Shown: positions 1 through 6,389 of the stretch, one piece after another
How positions within the stretch are numbered: the stretch's first letter is position 1
Layout: every line of letters begins with the position of its first letter
Assembly: GCA_016212735.1 (NCBI GenBank)
Contig: JACRDZ010000060.1
Span: forward strand, 1 to 6,389
DNA: 6,389 bases
Reading direction: 5' to 3'
From: Candidatus Firestoneibacteriota bacterium
Lineage (GTDB): Bacteria; JACRDZ01
Notes under the pieces: model-generated
Databases searched by the model: none
Told to the model about the DNA's origin: nothing
What the model saw: only the letters and a program-made list of their open reading frames with translations
Made by a program: the position numbers and the translations under genes

Positions 1-229
1 AATAGTAGAAAATCAAGATAGATATAATTGCTATAGTTGAAGCAATTATAAAAAATGTGGTTTTATCCTGCATTATACCAAATGCCCCACCGCTGTTTTT
101 AATAAAAGTAATATGAAAAATATTATTAATAACTGGAATAGATTCACCAGGAAACATGTTTGTCTTAATATAATATTTTGTAAACTGATCTATGGCTACA
201 ACAATTGCAGCAATAATAATAAAAAACAT
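1..229 (-). CDS. lspA: Lipoprotein signal peptidase (signal peptidase II), N-terminal part, cut by window edge
   Basis: LspA is the inner-membrane aspartic protease that removes the signal peptide of prolipoproteins after diacylglyceryl transfer. I translated the minus strand from ATG 229-227 and obtained 76 codons with no stop before the window edge. The protein starts with a hydrophobic segment (about residues 2-13) running into the conserved IDQFTK motif (D14, K18). A KNSGGAFGIM stretch (about residues 45-54) matches the family's N-x-G-x-AF signature, and a second hydrophobic segment follows (about 58-76). The catalytic aspartate pair lies in the missing C-terminal half. The start sits 11 bases after the ileS stop, with a weak AGG 8 bases upstream, so it is probably translated from the ileS transcript. 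The ileS-lspA order is common in proteobacteria and relatives. The motifs make the family call firm; whether the gene is intact cannot be seen. Confidence 0.93.
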   Translation of the reverse strand, partial: MFFIIIAAIVVAIDQFTKYYIKTNMFPGESIPVINNIFHITFIKNSGGAFGIMQDKTTFFIIASTIAIISILIFYY

Positions 230-240
230 AAAAATTACCT

Positions 241-3066
241 TTATTTTATAATTTTTTCTTTATTTAATATATCACTGCATCTTGGGCATAAGATTGAACC
301 TTTATCTTTATCAACTTTTTCATCATATTTCCAGCATCTAACACATTTATCTCCAGGAGCTTTTTCTACCTGTATTTTATATAATATCTGTTCTTCCTGA
401 GGCGGCAAAAATTCTTTAGATATTTCTTCTATGGAAACTTTAGAAACAATTAAAATATCAACAAGTTCATCTGCAAAATTATTTAATATTTCAAATAAAT
501 TTTTATCTGCGATTTTTAATATTACATGACTGTCAAGAGAATGTCCAATGACTTTGTTTTTCCGTGCTTCTTCAAGATAGACATTAATTCTGTTTTTTAT
601 GTCCAGGATAGTATTCCATTGTTTATGTTCATCATCAGATAAAATATATTTTTCTTCAAGATGCGGGAAAGAAGCTAAATGAATGCTTTCTTCCATATTT
701 TCTGTTTTTGGGAGATGCTGCCAGATTTCTTCAGATGTATGTACAAGAACAGGAGCCATAAGACGTGTTAATGTAACTATGATTATATAAAGAGCAGATT
801 GTGTTGAACGACGTCTGATTGAGTCACTTGATTCTATATATAGTCTGTCTTTAATAATATCAAGGTAAATTGAACTCATTTCATTTGCACAGAAATTTTG
901 TAAACCATGATAGAAATTATGAAATTCATATTTATCATAAGCAAGAGTACTGTGTCTAACAAATTCCTGGAGTTTAAAAAGAGCCCATTTATCCAGTTTT
1001 TGCAGTTCATTATAAGGTAATAAATCTTTATTTGGATCAAACTCATTAAGATTACCAAGTATGAATCTGGCTGTATTTCTGATTTTTCTGTAAGCTTCAG
1101 AAAGACGGGTTAATATTTCATCTGAAATTCTTATATCTTCCTGATAATTTTCAGATGAAACCCATAAGCGTAGAATATCTGCTCCATATTTTTTAATTAC
1201 TTCCTGGGGAGATACAACATTTCCAAGCGACTTGGACATTTTTCTCCCTTGTCCATCAACAACAAAACCATGTGTAAGTACTCTTTTATAAGGAGAAGTT
1301 ATATTTGTAGCAGTAGCTATCAGCATTGTACTGTGAAACCATCCTCTATGCTGGTCACTTCCTTCCAGATATAAATCAGCTGGCCAATCCAATCCATAAC
1401 GTTTTTTGTTCTTGAGCACTGCTTCATGGCTAGCACCAGAATCAAACCAGACATCAAGAATATCATTTTCTTTGCGGAAAGAGTGTGATCCGCATTTAGG
1501 ACACGTAAGTTCTCCCGCATAAATCTCTTTTATGGATTTTTTAAACCATACATCTGATCCTTCGGTTTTTGTTAGTTCTTTAACTCTTTCTATAAAAGCA
1601 TCATTAAGAACTGCTTCATTGCATTTTTCACAATATATTGCAGGAATTGCAACACCCCATGCCCTTTGTCTGGAGATACACCAATCAGGGCGATCTTTAA
1701 TCATATTGGAAATTCTGTCTATGCCCCAGCGGGGTATCCATTCAACTGTTCGGAGATTTTCCAGAGCTTTTTTTCTTAATTCGTTTTGATTATCCAGAGA
1801 TACGAACCATTGTGCCGTAGCTCTGAATATAACAGGATTTTTGCATCTCCAGCAATGCGGATAACTATGAGAAATTGACTCCTGTGCAAGTAATTTGCCT
1901 TTATTTACAAGTTCCTGAATAATTAATGTATTAGCTTTAAATACATTTTTTCCGGAATATTCCGGAACTTCATCTGTAAATCTTCCTTTGCTGTCAACTG
2001 GGGAAAGTATTGGAAGATTATATTTCTGTCCGGTTTCATAATCTTCCTGACCGTGTCCAGGAGCTGTATGTACACATCCTGTCCCTGTTTCAAGTTCAAC
2101 ATAGGAAGCAAGAACTATTTGTGATTCTCTATTTACAAATGGGTGTTGTGCTTTAATTCCCTCTAAAGCCTTACCCTTTATCTCTCCCAGTGTTTTATAT
2201 TTATTAATACCGAATTTTTCCATACATTTGTCCATTAATTTCTGGGCGAGAATATATATGTTGTTATTTGTTAAATCTTCGACAAATACATATAATGCTT
2301 CGGGATCTAAAGCTATAGCTGTATTTCCAGGCAATGTCCAGGGAGTTGTAGTCCAGATAACTATGGAAACATCTTTTTCAGGCAAGGAGGAAAAAATATT
2401 TTTTATGTTTTTATAAGGTATATTAAACGTTACATAAACAGAAGGAGATGTATGATCATTATATTCTACTTCTGCTTCAGCCAGAGCTGTCTGGCATGTA
2501 AAACACCAGTAAATCGGTTTATTGCCCCTGTAAACATATCCTTTTTTTACCATTGACTGAAATTCTTTGATAATTGCCGCTTCATATTCATAATCCATAG
2601 TTAAATATGGACGTTCCCAATCACCATAAACTCCAAGTCGTTTAAATTCTTCTCTCTGTATTCCTACAAAATTTTCCGCATAAATTTTACATTTTTTACG
2701 GATTTCCAATATATCGGTATTTTCATTATCTTTACCAAGAGATTTCATTACCTGATGTTCAATAGGGAGTCCATGACAATCCCATCCCGGAATATAAGGA
2801 GCATCAAAACCATTCATGGAAAAGAAACGGACAATAATATCTTTAAGTATTTTATTAAAAGCAGTCCCCAGATGAATATTCCCATTTGCATACGGAGGCC
2901 CATCATGCAATATAAACATATCTTTACCTATGGAACGATTACGCAAATTCTGATATATATTTTTATTATTCCAAAATTTTAATATTTCAGGTTCTTTTGT
3001 TGCCAGATTTGCTTTCATTTGAAAATTAGTTTTTGGTAAATTAAGAGTTTTACTGTAATCTTCCAT
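241..3066 (-). CDS. ileS: Isoleucyl-tRNA synthetase (type 1)
   Basis: This cytoplasmic class I synthetase charges tRNA-Ile with isoleucine and edits mischarged valine. It has 941 residues, the usual length for bacterial type 1 IleRS. The ATP-binding HIGH-type site is PPYANGNIHLG (57-67), with Thr in place of the last His of HIGH. GWDCHGLPIE follows at 94-103. The CP1 editing domain shows the Thr-rich TTTPWTLPGN (239-248) and HTAPGHGQED (333-342, D342). DVWFDSG (538-544) and GSDQHRGWF (569-577) precede KMSKS (609-613), then the anticodon-binding helices. A C-terminal zinc finger uses C908, C911, C927 and C930. A second Cys set (C479/C482 and C522/C525), absent from the E. coli enzyme, probably binds another zinc. 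The start is supported by the typical N-terminal TLNLPKTNF and by AGGAG 13 bases upstream. lspA follows directly. No T-box-like leader was found. Confidence 0.98.
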   Translation of the reverse strand: MEDYSKTLNLPKTNFQMKANLATKEPEILKFWNNKNIYQNLRNRSIGKDMFILHDGPPYANGNIHLGTAFNKILKDIIVRFFSMNGFDAPYIPGWDCHGLPIEHQVMKSLGKDNENTDILEIRKKCKIYAENFVGIQREEFKRLGVYGDWERPYLTMDYEYEAAIIKEFQSMVKKGYVYRGNKPIYWCFTCQTALAEAEVEYNDHTSPSVYVTFNIPYKNIKNIFSSLPEKDVSIVIWTTTPWTLPGNTAIALDPEALYVFVEDLTNNNIYILAQKLMDKCMEKFGINKYKTLGEIKGKALEGIKAQHPFVNRESQIVLASYVELETGTGCVHTAPGHGQEDYETGQKYNLPILSPVDSKGRFTDEVPEYSGKNVFKANTLIIQELVNKGKLLAQESISHSYPHCWRCKNPVIFRATAQWFVSLDNQNELRKKALENLRTVEWIPRWGIDRISNMIKDRPDWCISRQRAWGVAIPAIYCEKCNEAVLNDAFIERVKELTKTEGSDVWFKKSIKEIYAGELTCPKCGSHSFRKENDILDVWFDSGASHEAVLKNKKRYGLDWPADLYLEGSDQHRGWFHSTMLIATATNITSPYKRVLTHGFVVDGQGRKMSKSLGNVVSPQEVIKKYGADILRLWVSSENYQEDIRISDEILTRLSEAYRKIRNTARFILGNLNEFDPNKDLLPYNELQKLDKWALFKLQEFVRHSTLAYDKYEFHNFYHGLQNFCANEMSSIYLDIIKDRLYIESSDSIRRRSTQSALYIIIVTLTRLMAPVLVHTSEEIWQHLPKTENMEESIHLASFPHLEEKYILSDDEHKQWNTILDIKNRINVYLEEARKNKVIGHSLDSHVILKIADKNLFEILNNFADELVDILIVSKVSIEEISKEFLPPQEEQILYKIQVEKAPGDKCVRCWKYDEKVDKDKGSILCPRCSDILNKEKIIK

Positions 3067-3079
3067 ATTTTTTATATTA

Positions 3080-3084
3080 CTCCT
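3080..3084 (-). promoter_or_regulatory. Shine-Dalgarno of ileS with long spacing
   Basis: AGGAG on the minus strand lies 13 bases before the ileS ATG, longer than the usual 5-9. The next in-frame Met (residue 17) lacks the typical IleRS N-terminus, so the annotated start is kept. Confidence 0.7.
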
Positions 3085-3165
3085 TTTTTGGATGCAAATT
3101 TTTGATGTATAAAAACATATTAATTGTTTTGCTTTTAAAACATTAAAATGGGTATTAGATAAAAA

Positions 3166-3194
3166 AGTCTACTATACACCTTATAAAATGTCAA
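3166..3194 (-). promoter_or_regulatory. Candidate sigma70-type promoter for ileS-lspA
   Basis: Reading the minus strand, a perfect TTGACA (3194-3189) is followed after 17 bases by TAGACT (3171-3166), a 4/6 match to the -10 box. A better -10 (TATAGT, 3176-3171) is only 12 bases from the -35, which is too close. Transcription from here would give an ileS leader of roughly 90 bases. The perfect -35 and the location are suggestive, but the -10 is weak. Confidence 0.35.
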
Positions 3195-3229
3195 CCCATT
3201 TATCCCCTTCATGGTTAAGATTGACATTT
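3186..3229. repeat. 9-base inverted repeat holding both divergent -35 boxes
   Basis: AAATGTCAA (3186-3194) and its exact reverse complement TTGACATTT (3221-3229) are separated by 26 bases. Each arm contains a TTGACA reading outwards. This may simply be two back-to-back promoters that share downstream bases, or it may be a binding site for a dimeric regulator. The sequence alone does not decide. Confidence 0.55.
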
Positions 3230-3249
3230 AATATATAATTTACTATGAT
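3221..3249 (+). promoter_or_regulatory. Strong sigma70-type promoter for the leuB-like/cytochrome unit
   Basis: A perfect TTGACA (3221-3226), a 17-base spacer and TATGAT (3244-3249, 5/6) form a near-consensus housekeeping promoter. Transcription would start near 3256, leaving a leader of about 50 bases before the dehydrogenase ATG. No riboswitch-like or leucine-rich leader peptide was seen in that leader. Confidence 0.75.
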
Positions 3250-3286
3250 ATATAAAATTATTAACTGTATCTCTAGAACATAAACT

Positions 3287-3294
3287 AAAAGGAG
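3287..3294 (+). promoter_or_regulatory. Shine-Dalgarno of the LeuB-like gene with long spacing
   Basis: AAAAGGAG ends 13 bases before ATG 3308, the same long spacing as at ileS. No alternative start lies closer to it in frame, and the protein N-terminus from 3308 aligns with family members, so 3308 is kept. Confidence 0.7.
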
Positions 3295-3307
3295 AAATAA
3301 TATAATC

Positions 3308-4372
3308 ATGAATAAGTCTTTTAAAATTGCTGTAATTCCTGGAGATGGGACAGGACCTGAAGTTATAAATGAGGGACTGAAAGTACTAAATGCAGTCTCA
3401 AAAGTTGAAAATTTTAAATTAGAGACAGTAAAATACGATCTTGGAGGGGAAAGATATTTAGAAACTGGAGAGACTCTTCCCGAAAGTATATTAGAAGAAT
3501 TAAAAAAATTTGATGCTATTTATCTTGGTGCAATAGGACATCCTGATGTGAAACCCGGGATACTTGAAAAAGGTGTTTTGCTTGCATTAAGATTTGCACT
3601 TGATCAATATATTAATTTACGTCCGGTTAAACTTTATCCTGGTGTTGACACTCCACTTAAAGACAAAAAACCCGAAGATATAGATTTTGTAGTTGTTAGA
3701 GAAAATACCGAAGGGCTTTATACAGGTTCAGGTGGATTTTTGAAAAAAGGGACACCTGACGAAGTTGCAATTCAGGAGTCTATTAATACACGCAAAGGAG
3801 TAGAGCGCTGTTTAAAATTTGCATTTGAATTAACAAGAAAAAGAAAAAAGGATAATAAATTAACACTTTGTGGAAAAACTAACGTTCTTACCTATGCTTT
3901 TGATCTCTGGATGCGCGTATTTAATGAAATGGCAAAAGATTTTCCAGATATAAAAACAGATTACGCTCATGTTGATGCTACATGCATGTGGATGGTGAAA
4001 AATCCGGAATGGTTCGATGTAATTGTTACTGATAACATGTTCGGAGATATTATTACAGACCTTGGAGCTATGATTCAGGGTGGGATGGGTATTGCCGCTG
4101 GCGGTAATATTAATCCTTCAGGAACATCAATGTTTGAACCTATAGGAGGTTCCGCACCTAAATATACGGGACAAAATATTATTAATCCCCTGGCAGCTAT
4201 TTGTGCAGGACAGATGATGATTGATTATCTTGGACTTTCGCAAGCTGCATTGAGAATTGAAAAAGCTGTAATGAAAACAGTTAAAGAAAAAATTAAAAGT
4301 TTATCTGCTGGAAAGATGGGGTTTTCAACAACTCAGATAGGCGATATTGTAGCTAAGTTTGCAGTAGAATAA
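3308..4372 (+). CDS. leuB: Isocitrate/isopropylmalate dehydrogenase family enzyme, probably 3-isopropylmalate dehydrogenase
   Basis: This is a 354-residue NAD(P)-dependent beta-decarboxylating dehydrogenase. If it is LeuB, it oxidises 3-isopropylmalate in leucine synthesis in the cytoplasm. The N-terminal [10 protein letters not shown] (10-19) is typical. Substrate-binding arginines are R95, R105 and R131, the catalytic Tyr/Lys pair is Y138 (in ENTEGLY) and K190 (in KTNVL), and metal ligands are D223, D247 and D251 (in FGDIITD). The helix EKGVLLALR (87-95) resembles mycobacterial-type LeuB (ERGLLLRLR from memory) and lacks the Ser/Asn of isocitrate dehydrogenase, arguing against Icd. Tartrate/D-malate dehydrogenases are also related, so substrate specificity is less certain than family. 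Two oddities: the usual VHGSAP is IGGSAP (279-284), and the next residues are K285-Y286, as in NADP-dependent isocitrate dehydrogenase, not the Asp-Ile of NAD enzymes. No other leucine genes are in view. The cytochrome gene begins 2 bases downstream. Confidence 0.85.
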   Translation: MNKSFKIAVIPGDGTGPEVINEGLKVLNAVSKVENFKLETVKYDLGGERYLETGETLPESILEELKKFDAIYLGAIGHPDVKPGILEKGVLLALRFALDQYINLRPVKLYPGVDTPLKDKKPEDIDFVVVRENTEGLYTGSGGFLKKGTPDEVAIQESINTRKGVERCLKFAFELTRKRKKDNKLTLCGKTNVLTYAFDLWMRVFNEMAKDFPDIKTDYAHVDATCMWMVKNPEWFDVIVTDNMFGDIITDLGAMIQGGMGIAAGGNINPSGTSMFEPIGGSAPKYTGQNIINPLAAICAGQMMIDYLGLSQAALRIEKAVMKTVKEKIKSLSAGKMGFSTTQIGDIVAKFAVE

Positions 4373-4374
4373 AA

Positions 4375-5646
4375 ATGAATAAAAAAAATATTATAAATTA
4401 TTGTTGCAAAACTATTTTTATATTTTTTGTTATACAAATATATTTTTACAAATCTCTTTTATTGGCAAATGACGAAAATACTTCTTTGGATATTATAATA
4501 AAAGACATACCAGTTAAAAATAAACCCTTTTTTTATCCATCCGGTTTAACTACAGATAAATATGGAAACATTTTTATTGTTGATTCTATAAATGCTCGCA
4601 TTCTGGTTTTTAGTGAATCCGGAGAATTTAAGTATATTATTGGGAAAAAAGGCATGGCAGAAGGTGAATTGTCTGTCCCATGGGGTATATGTATAGATAA
4701 TCACGATAATTTATTAGTAACAGATATTGGACAGCACAAAATTCATGTTTTCGATCTTCAAGGTAAATTCCTGGCACAGTTTGGGGGTAAAGGTTCAGGA
4801 AAAGGTAAATTTAATATACCTTCTTCAATAACAACAGATAAGGATGGATATATATATGTTCTGGATACAGGGAACAGTTTGGTTCAGGTAATAAAAAATA
4901 AATTCCTTTTTCAATTTGGAGCGTATGGGAGTAAAGATGGAGAATTTATAAACCCAAGAGTAATAAAAGTTGGAAGCTATGGATTTATATTTGTTGTAGA
5001 TACAGGAAATTCGCGCATTCAGTTTTTTACTCCAAAAGGAGTTTTTGTAAAAAAATTTGGTATAGCAGGTACTCTAGAAGGTAACTTTTCTAAACCTCAG
5101 GGAATTGCTATGGACAATGAAAAAAATATTTATGTTGCAGATGGAGAAAATAATCGTATTCAGGTATTTAATAGTTCTGGTAAATTTTTATTTACATTTG
5201 GGAAAGAAGGGAAAGAACCGGGTCAGTTTAATATTCCGGGGAATTTAGAATTTTATCTGGATAAACTTATAATTGCAGATATAAAAAATAAGCGTATACA
5301 GGTTTTTAAAAATATATTTCAGGATTATGTAAAATGTATATTTTGTCATCAAAATAAAGAAGAACTTCTTAAAAATTCTAAAATAATCCATCCTCCTTTT
5401 AAAGAAGCTTGTGAAGAATGTCATAATAAACATAAAAACGAAAAAATAATAGTTTTTCAAAATCCCGGATTAGTTGCTCAGGGAAATGAACTTTGCTATA
5501 ACTGTCATTCTGGTATACATAACAATATCCCAGTAAAAAAATCCAGATGTATAGATTGTCATTCCCCTCATGCTGCAAACACACCAAAACTTTTAATAGG
5601 AGAGCACATTACTTATACAAAATGCATTAGCTGCCATAAAAAATGA
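4375..5646 (+). CDS. Exported NHL-repeat beta-propeller / pentahaem c-type cytochrome
   Basis: This is a 423-residue periplasmic or surface protein. Residues 1-31 look like a Sec signal peptide: a lysine-rich start, a hydrophobic core at about 13-30 and likely cleavage after LLLA. There is no lipobox. Six NHL-type repeats follow (starting near 54, 102, 149, 194, 241 and 288), with recurrent VDTGNSRIQ-like blade motifs, predicting a six-bladed propeller. The C-terminal domain has five CxxCH haem sites: C321, C346, C374, C392 and C417. The pair at 374-399 resembles a doubled-CXXCH unit. Five further histidines (H339, H353, H382, H399, H411) could be distal ligands. The likely role is electron transfer coupled to protein or ligand binding by the propeller; the redox partner is unknown. 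ATG 4375 is the first possible start after an in-frame stop at 4354 and has no clear Shine-Dalgarno, so translation is probably coupled to the upstream gene. The haem domain ends two residues after the last CxxCH. Confidence 0.92.
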   Translation: MNKKNIINYCCKTIFIFFVIQIYFYKSLLLANDENTSLDIIIKDIPVKNKPFFYPSGLTTDKYGNIFIVDSINARILVFSESGEFKYIIGKKGMAEGELSVPWGICIDNHDNLLVTDIGQHKIHVFDLQGKFLAQFGGKGSGKGKFNIPSSITTDKDGYIYVLDTGNSLVQVIKNKFLFQFGAYGSKDGEFINPRVIKVGSYGFIFVVDTGNSRIQFFTPKGVFVKKFGIAGTLEGNFSKPQGIAMDNEKNIYVADGENNRIQVFNSSGKFLFTFGKEGKEPGQFNIPGNLEFYLDKLIIADIKNKRIQVFKNIFQDYVKCIFCHQNKEELLKNSKIIHPPFKEACEECHNKHKNEKIIVFQNPGLVAQGNELCYNCHSGIHNNIPVKKSRCIDCHSPHAANTPKLLIGEHITYTKCISCHKK

Positions 5647-5679
5647 AAAATTTTTTATTAAATTGATAACCACTAAAAA

Positions 5680-5708
5680 TTAATTAGATAAATTTTATTT
5701 TTTATGAT
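5680..5708 (+). promoter_or_regulatory. Weak candidate promoter for the Uma2 gene
   Basis: TATGAT (5703-5708) is the same -10 hexamer as in the upstream strong promoter. It is preceded at 17 bases by TTAATT, a poor -35 (3/6). An alternative is TTGATA (5663-5668) with GATAAA 18 bases on (5687-5692). In such AT-rich DNA either could be chance. The 112-base gap and the separate ribosome site do suggest independent transcription. Confidence 0.25.
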
Positions 5709-5715
5709 AAAATTC

Positions 5716-5735
5716 TTACATTAAGAATAATGTAA
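5716..5735. repeat. 7-base inverted repeat upstream of the Uma2 gene
   Basis: TTACATT (5716-5722) and AATGTAA (5729-5735) form a perfect 7-base-pair stem with a 6-base loop. It has only one G-C pair and no following T-run on the plus strand, so it is a poor terminator. Lying between the candidate -10 and the Shine-Dalgarno, it could be an operator or chance. Confidence 0.3.
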
Positions 5736-5743
5736 AATAAATT

Positions 5744-5750
5744 AAGGAGG
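5744..5750 (+). promoter_or_regulatory. Consensus Shine-Dalgarno of the Uma2 gene
   Basis: AAGGAGG lies 8 bases before ATG 5759. This is the strongest ribosome site in the window and it fixes the start at 5759 rather than at the second Met, five codons later. Confidence 0.9.
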
Positions 5751-5758
5751 TACTTAAA

Positions 5759-6346
5759 ATGTTTAATAAGGAAATGAATATAAACCCGAATAGTATATTA
5801 CAAATACATCGATTTACAATTAATGAATATTACCATTTAGCGAAGGCAGGTATTTTACAAGAGGATGATAATGTTGAGCTTATTGAAGGGAGGATAATTG
5901 ATATGACACCCATAGGAAGTAAGCATGCAAGTTGTGTAAAGCGTATTATGGAATTATTAATTAATAGATTACAAAAAAAAGCAACTATTGGTGTACAAGA
6001 TCCTATTGATTTAAATGAACAAACTGAACTAGAGCCTGATATAACTATTTTAATAAAACGTGCTGATTTTTATGCAGAACATCATCCTCGTCCTGAAGAT
6101 GTATTATTAATTATTGAAGTAGCAGATTCTTCTCTTGAATATGATAAAACAGTTAAAATCCCATTATATGCAAAAGCTAATATACAAGAAGTATGGTTGA
6201 TTAATTTAATAGAAAATATTATTGAAATATATCGTAATCCATCACAAATAGGATATAAATTTTATGAGAAAGCTTCTAAAGAAGATACAATTTTTCCATT
6301 ATGTTTTCCTGATATTAATATAAAAGCATCAGAAATAGTTGGATGA
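5759..6346 (+). CDS. Uma2 family (DUF820) restriction-endonuclease-like protein
   Basis: This 195-residue protein has the length and motif order of the Uma2/DUF820 family, which carries a PD-(D/E)xK nuclease fold and has no settled biological role. Visible signatures are NVELIEGRIIDM (38-49), LEPDITIL (91-98) with D94, LLIIEVADSS (116-125) with E120, and the family block from K133 through YAKANIQEVWLIN (137-149). D94, E120 and the lysines at 130/133 are the likely active-site residues, so the protein looks intact. The usual Gly in the YA..G(V/I).E.W block is Asn141 here. There is no signal peptide or membrane segment, so it is probably cytoplasmic. It stands alone on its strand after a 112-base gap with its own consensus Shine-Dalgarno. 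Leucine is coded by TTA in 13 of 17 cases, against about 10 of 31 in the LeuB-like gene, hinting at a different origin or low expression. No methyltransferase or toxin partner is in view. Confidence 0.88.
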   Translation: MFNKEMNINPNSILQIHRFTINEYYHLAKAGILQEDDNVELIEGRIIDMTPIGSKHASCVKRIMELLINRLQKKATIGVQDPIDLNEQTELEPDITILIKRADFYAEHHPRPEDVLLIIEVADSSLEYDKTVKIPLYAKANIQEVWLINLIENIIEIYRNPSQIGYKFYEKASKEDTIFPLCFPDINIKASEIVG

Positions 6347-6389
6347 ATGAAGAATTTATCAACTTATGACAAACATATAATTTAATATC

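Noticed and set aside
113..400. Plus-strand open frame of 95 codons across the ileS/lspA junction
   Set aside because: It lies opposite two genes with clear family motifs, has no ribosome site, and its product resembles no family I know.
3077..3118. 13-codon minus-strand frame in the ileS leader, stopping right after the ribosome site
   Set aside because: It has no Shine-Dalgarno of its own and contains a single Ile codon, so it is not a convincing attenuation peptide.
3067..3165. T-box or other riboswitch in the ileS leader
   Set aside because: No T-box sequence, no GC-containing stem and no terminator hairpin were found; the leader is nearly all A/T.
3308..4372. Isocitrate dehydrogenase (icd) as the name for the dehydrogenase
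   Set aside because: The protein is about 60 residues shorter than E. coli-type Icd, and the phosphorylatable Ser and the adjacent Asn are replaced by Gly and Leu in a LeuB-like helix.
4402..4407. Lipoprotein cysteine in the cytochrome signal peptide (Cys-Cys at residues 10-11)
   Set aside because: The cysteines precede the hydrophobic core and lack a lipobox; the likely cleavage is after residue 31.
5640..5662. Terminator after the cytochrome gene (A-run followed by T-run)
   Set aside because: The stem would be only A-T pairs with no GC core, so it is not a convincing intrinsic terminator.
6343..6389. Start of another gene at the right edge, with TATAAT at 6376-6381
   Set aside because: Frames from ATG 6343 and 6347 stop within 13 codons, and the TATAAT has no -35 at proper spacing.

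Overview
This is an AT-rich bacterial chromosomal window (about 30% G+C judged by eye) with two divergent transcription units and one separate gene on the right. Three things suggest an anaerobic or respiratory Gram-negative bacterium of the Desulfobacterota/Nitrospirota kind: the ileS-lspA gene order, an exported multiheme c-type cytochrome with a typical signal peptide, and a Uma2-family protein. That placement is inference only. No RNA genes, insertion sequences, CRISPR arrays, attachment sites or origins were seen.

Left part (1-3066, minus strand): a complete type 1 isoleucyl-tRNA synthetase gene (ileS) is followed after 11 bases by the start of lspA, the lipoprotein signal peptidase, which runs off the window edge. 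Centre (3067-3307): a 241-base divergent intergenic region. It holds a strong sigma70-type promoter facing right, a weaker candidate facing left, and a 9-base inverted repeat that contains both -35 boxes.

Right part (3308-5646, plus strand): a beta-decarboxylating dehydrogenase most like actinobacterial-type LeuB is followed after 2 bases by an exported protein with a six-repeat NHL propeller and five CxxCH haem sites. The close spacing predicts co-transcription from the 3221-3249 promoter, but no obvious metabolic link joins leucine synthesis to a periplasmic cytochrome. After a 112-base gap comes a Uma2 (DUF820) nuclease-fold protein. It has its own consensus Shine-Dalgarno and a different leucine codon preference from leuB. 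The last 43 bases (6347-6389) hold no gene; short ATG-led frames there stop within 13 codons.

Most of the window is housekeeping. The parts most worth a second look are the NHL-pentahaem fusion, whose cytochrome domain has exactly enough histidines for bis-His ligation of every haem, and the mixed cofactor and substrate signature of the LeuB-like dehydrogenase.
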